Shown in pieces: positions 5,872 through 8,226 of a stretch of 8,226 nt of DNA. Position 1 is the first letter of the stretch; each line of letters opens with the position of its first letter. The stretch lies in contig JASFVG010000206.1 of the NCBI GenBank assembly GCA_050049955.1, forward strand, positions 1 through 8,226, written 5' to 3'. The notes under the pieces were generated by a model, which worked only from the letters and a program-made list of their open reading frames with translations, was not told where the DNA came from and searched no databases. The translations under genes were made by a program, and so were the position numbers. Origin of the DNA: SKLM01 sp050049955. Its GTDB lineage: Bacteria; Chloroflexota; Anaerolineae; B4-G1.

Positions 5872-6756
5872 ATGAACGCGAACGCACTGTCCTCACCAGT
5901 CCGCATCGGCATCCTCGGTGGGAGCGGCCTGTACCAAATGGAGGGGCTCGCGAACGTCGAGGAGCGCAGCGTTAGCACGCCTTTCGGGGAGCCGTCTGAC
6001 GCGCTGCTAGTCGGAACCATAGACAGCGTACCCGTCGCTTTCCTGGCCCGCCACGGGCGCGGTCACGTGCTGATGCCTACCGAGGTCAACTACCGGGCGA
6101 ACATCTTCGCCCTGAAGAGTCTGGGTGTGGAGCAGGTGATTGCTGTGAGTGCCTGCGGCTCCCTTCGGGAGCATCTCCATCCAGGGGAGGTCGTCATCCC
6201 CGACCAGCTCTTCGACTTTACCAGGAAGCGTGAGACCACTTTCTTCGGAGGCGGATTGGTCGCGCATATCGGCACCGCGGACCCCTTCTGTGCCCGCCTG
6301 TCCGGCCTCCTCGGAGAGGCCCTCGAGGGTGCGGGTGGCATGGTCCATCGAGGTGGACGCTTCATCACCATTGAGGGCCCGCGTTTCAGCACCAAGGGCG
6401 AAAGCCACACCTACCGGGCCTGGGGAATGGACATCATCGGGATGACGAGCAGCCCCGAGGCGTTCCTGGCACGTGAAGCCGAGATGTGCTATGCAGTCAT
6501 GGCCCACGTCACCGATTACGACGTGTGGCACGAGACAGAAGAAGAGGTCAACGTCGAGATGCTGTTGGAAACGCTCCACGCGAATACGGAGCTGGCCCAG
6601 GCGGCGGTCCGCACCCTCGTGTCCTGGCTCGCCAAAGCCGAGAGGACCTGCACCTGCGATGCAACCCTGGGAACCGCGTTCATCACTCAGCGCGACCGAA
6701 TTCCTTCCCAGGCTCGGGAGAAGCTGAAGCTCATCGTTGGGAGGTACCTGCGGTAG
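5872..6756 (+). CDS. mtnP: S-methyl-5'-thioadenosine phosphorylase
   Basis: This enzyme splits methylthioadenosine with phosphate into adenine and methylthioribose-1-phosphate, in polyamine-linked methionine and purine salvage in the cytosol. The 294-residue product is of PNP/MTAP class II: GILGGSGLY (13-21), RHGRGH (60-65, phosphate and ribose region), PTEVNYRANI (69-78), SACGSL (93-98), TIEGPRFST (166-174), GMTSSPEA (190-197) and TDYDVW (214-219). The two Asp of TDYD are the 6-aminopurine-recognising pair known from MTAP, where guanosine/inosine phosphorylases carry Asn, so adenine rather than hypoxanthine specificity is favoured. Methylthioinosine phosphorylase remains a weaker alternative. 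A C-terminal CTC motif (260-262) is present. It has its own leader after a 182-bp gap and no other salvage gene beside it in the window. Length is normal for the family. Confidence 0.93.
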   Translation: MNANALSSPVRIGILGGSGLYQMEGLANVEERSVSTPFGEPSDALLVGTIDSVPVAFLARHGRGHVLMPTEVNYRANIFALKSLGVEQVIAVSACGSLREHLHPGEVVIPDQLFDFTRKRETTFFGGGLVAHIGTADPFCARLSGLLGEALEGAGGMVHRGGRFITIEGPRFSTKGESHTYRAWGMDIIGMTSSPEAFLAREAEMCYAVMAHVTDYDVWHETEEEVNVEMLLETLHANTELAQAAVRTLVSWLAKAERTCTCDATLGTAFITQRDRIPSQAREKLKLIVGRYLR

Positions 6757-6808
6757 TCCGGGTAACGCGGCTCGATGACTGGATGACTCGTGGACTGCAC
6801 CTGCTGGC

Positions 6809-6857
6809 CAGCGCCTGGTTTGTGCCAAGGCTCTCTGGAGGGGCACCTTAGGCGCTG
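6809..6857 (+). other. two-tier hairpin between the MTA phosphorylase and ftsW-like genes
   Basis: CAGCGCCT (6809-6816) and AGGCGCTG (6850-6857) are a perfect 8-bp pair. Inside them GTGCC (6822-6826) pairs with GGCAC (6842-6846), and CTC (6831-6833) can pair with GAG (6838-6840). The strand's only strong Shine-Dalgarno-like stretch, GGAGGGG (6837-6843), falls inside the inner stem. No U-run follows, so a terminator role is unsupported; a role in ftsW translation or processing is possible. The rest of the 115-bp gap shows nothing I can name. Confidence 0.4.
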
Positions 6858-6871
6858 CACAACGGACTGCA

Positions 6872-8226
6872 ATGACGAGAGTCTCGCAACGCCTCCAGGA
6901 GACGCAGTCTACGCGCGGACCGATAGGTCCTGACCAGCGTGAGCGGCTGCTCCTCATCGTTGCCACGCTGTTCGTAGCCCTCGGCGCACTCACGCTGCAT
7001 CTAGCCTACGCGCCGTTCGGCGTGTCCGCCCTCGCCCGCGTCGTCTTCTCATTTGCGCTATCCTTCTACGCAGCCCACCTTACCCTGTCTCACAGCTTGC
7101 CTCACCGGGATCCACTTATGCTGCCTACCGCCGCGCTGCTTAGCGGGTGGGGGCTCATCATTGTAGGGCGCGCGGCGCCCAACTTCCTCCCGAGGCAGGC
7201 GACCTGGCTGATGCTCTCCACACTCGCTATGCTCGTCGTGGTTGAGGCGGGGCGAGATCTGCGCTGGCTTCGGCGTTATCGCTACACCTGGCTGGCGGTT
7301 GGGCTGATGCTGCTGGCTGCCACCCTGTTCCTGGGCGTGAATCCCTCGGGGGTCGGGCCGCGGCTGTGGCTGGGATTGGGCGGCGCATACCTTCAGCCCT
7401 CGGAGCCCCTCAAGCTGCTGATGGTGGTCTTCCTGGCCTCGTACCTGGCCGACCGCCGGAAGCTCATCGTATCGGAGGGCTGGAAGGTGGGCCCAGTGCG
7501 CCTGCCCCCGCTAGCCTACGTCGGGCCGCTGCTCACGATGTTTGGCTTGACTGCGCTCCTCCTAGCTGCCCAGCAGGACCTAGGAGCCGGCATGCTCTTC
7601 TTCTTCACTTTCCTGTCGATGCTCTATCTGGCGACGGGCCAGTGGGGCTACGTCGCGGTGGGGCTGGCACTGTTTGGTGCGGCCGGGGCGTTCGGCCATG
7701 CCTACTCGGACCGCCTGGCGCTGCGCATCGATGGATGGCTTCACACCTGGTCGGGGGCCGCGGACTGGGCATTCCAGATCGTGCAGTCCTTGTTGGCCTT
7801 CGGAACCGGCGGTGTTCTTGGGGAGGGCCTAGGGTTGGGCCAGCCGACGTTCATTCCAGCTGTCCACACGGACTTCACCTTTGCTGCCATCGGAGAGGCG
7901 TTCGGCCTGGTGGGCACACTGGCGGTGGTCGCTCTGTATGGCGTGCTGTTGGTCCGGGGATTCCGGGCAGCGGCAGGCGTGCCGCGTCCCTTTGAACGAT
8001 TCCTCACCGCAGGGCTCACGGCCGGGCTCGTTATCCAGGGCTGGGTGATCATGGCGGCAAACGTGAGGCTGGCTCCGATTGCGGGGATTACCCTGCCGTT
8101 TCTCTCCTATGGTGGATCCTCGCTCCTTTCGACCTTTCTGGCGCTAGGGCTCGTGCTCCGGACATCGGACTTGGCCGGGAAGGGGGCGGGGATGGTCGAG
8201 CCCGCAGCGGCCGTGAAGGACACGGC
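6872..8226 (+). CDS. FtsW/RodA/SpoVE-family peptidoglycan polymerase (SEDS), 3'-truncated by window edge
   Basis: SEDS proteins polymerise lipid II into glycan strands at the membrane, normally with a class B penicillin-binding protein. The frame runs 451 codons without a stop to the window end. A hydrophilic N-terminus (1-25) is followed by many hydrophobic helices. Family marks are LWLGLGGAYLQPSEPLKL (165-182), QQDLGAGM (234-241), QSLLAFGTGGVLGEGLGLG (305-323), FIPAVHTDFTFAAIGE (327-342) with the functionally critical HTD aspartate at 334, and the signature APIAGITLPFLSYGGSSLL (401-419). IGEE is changed to IGEA. I cannot tell the division type (FtsW) from the elongation type (RodA). ATG 6872 is the first ATG, GTG or TTG after the in-frame stop TGA at 6776-6778, but it lacks a near Shine-Dalgarno; GGAGGGG lies 28 nt upstream. 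The C-terminal tail is almost complete. Confidence 0.93.
   Translation, partial: MTRVSQRLQETQSTRGPIGPDQRERLLLIVATLFVALGALTLHLAYAPFGVSALARVVFSFALSFYAAHLTLSHSLPHRDPLMLPTAALLSGWGLIIVGRAAPNFLPRQATWLMLSTLAMLVVVEAGRDLRWLRRYRYTWLAVGLMLLAATLFLGVNPSGVGPRLWLGLGGAYLQPSEPLKLLMVVFLASYLADRRKLIVSEGWKVGPVRLPPLAYVGPLLTMFGLTALLLAAQQDLGAGMLFFFTFLSMLYLATGQWGYVAVGLALFGAAGAFGHAYSDRLALRIDGWLHTWSGAADWAFQIVQSLLAFGTGGVLGEGLGLGQPTFIPAVHTDFTFAAIGEAFGLVGTLAVVALYGVLLVRGFRAAAGVPRPFERFLTAGLTAGLVIQGWVIMAANVRLAPIAGITLPFLSYGGSSLLSTFLALGLVLRTSDLAGKGAGMVEPAAAVKDT

Noticed and set aside
6007..6993. 328-codon minus-strand open frame opposite the MTA phosphorylase gene
   Set aside because: It is antisense to a gene with full family motifs, shows no domain, and extends across the intergenic hairpin into the ftsW-like gene.
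7366..7995. 209-codon plus-strand open frame inside the ftsW-like gene
   Set aside because: The competing frame carries all SEDS motifs, including HTDF and the SYGGSS signature. This one is Gly/Arg-rich and has no recognisable domain.

Overview
The window is GC-rich bacterial chromosome with eight genes packed head to tail on the + strand and no convincing gene on the - strand. Gene content, the Thr-Pro-rich envelope proteins, GTG/TTG starts and a GH-like lipoprotein of a type I associate with Anaerolineae-like bacteria suggest Chloroflexota. That assignment is inference, because no rRNA or other marker is present.

Layout: (1) Positions 1-1450 hold housekeeping genes: the 3' part of the ribosome-assembly GTPase gene obgE, overlapping by one base with nadD (NAD synthesis). 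(2) Positions 1531-5689 hold an apparent cell-envelope block of four genes. They are a secreted lipoprotein-like protein with a clan GH-A-type glycosidase domain (GNEP and SEYG glutamates), a small secreted Pro/Thr-rich stalk protein with a 21-bp tandem repeat and a C-terminal membrane anchor, a polytopic UPF0104/LPG-synthase-TM protein, and a family 2 glycosyltransferase with C-terminal membrane helices. The last three are separated by 6 bp and a 16-bp overlap, so they look like one operon. (3) Positions 5690-5871 are a leader with a possible -10 box and a small hairpin. (4) Positions 5872-6756 hold an S-methyl-5'-thioadenosine phosphorylase (methionine/purine salvage). (5) Positions 6757-6871 form a gap with a two-tier hairpin that buries the only strong Shine-Dalgarno-like sequence. 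(6) Position 6872 to the window end is an FtsW/RodA/SpoVE-family SEDS protein that is still open at base 8226.

The most interesting part is the envelope block. A mucin-like Thr/Pro stalk lies directly next to a membrane glycosyltransferase and a UPF0104 protein, with a secreted glycosidase-like protein just upstream, and ftsW lies about 1.2 kb further on. This could be a small surface-glycosylation locus, but nothing in the sequence proves that the proteins act together. No CRISPR array, tRNA, rRNA, insertion sequence or integrase was seen. No intergenic gap exceeds about 190 bp.
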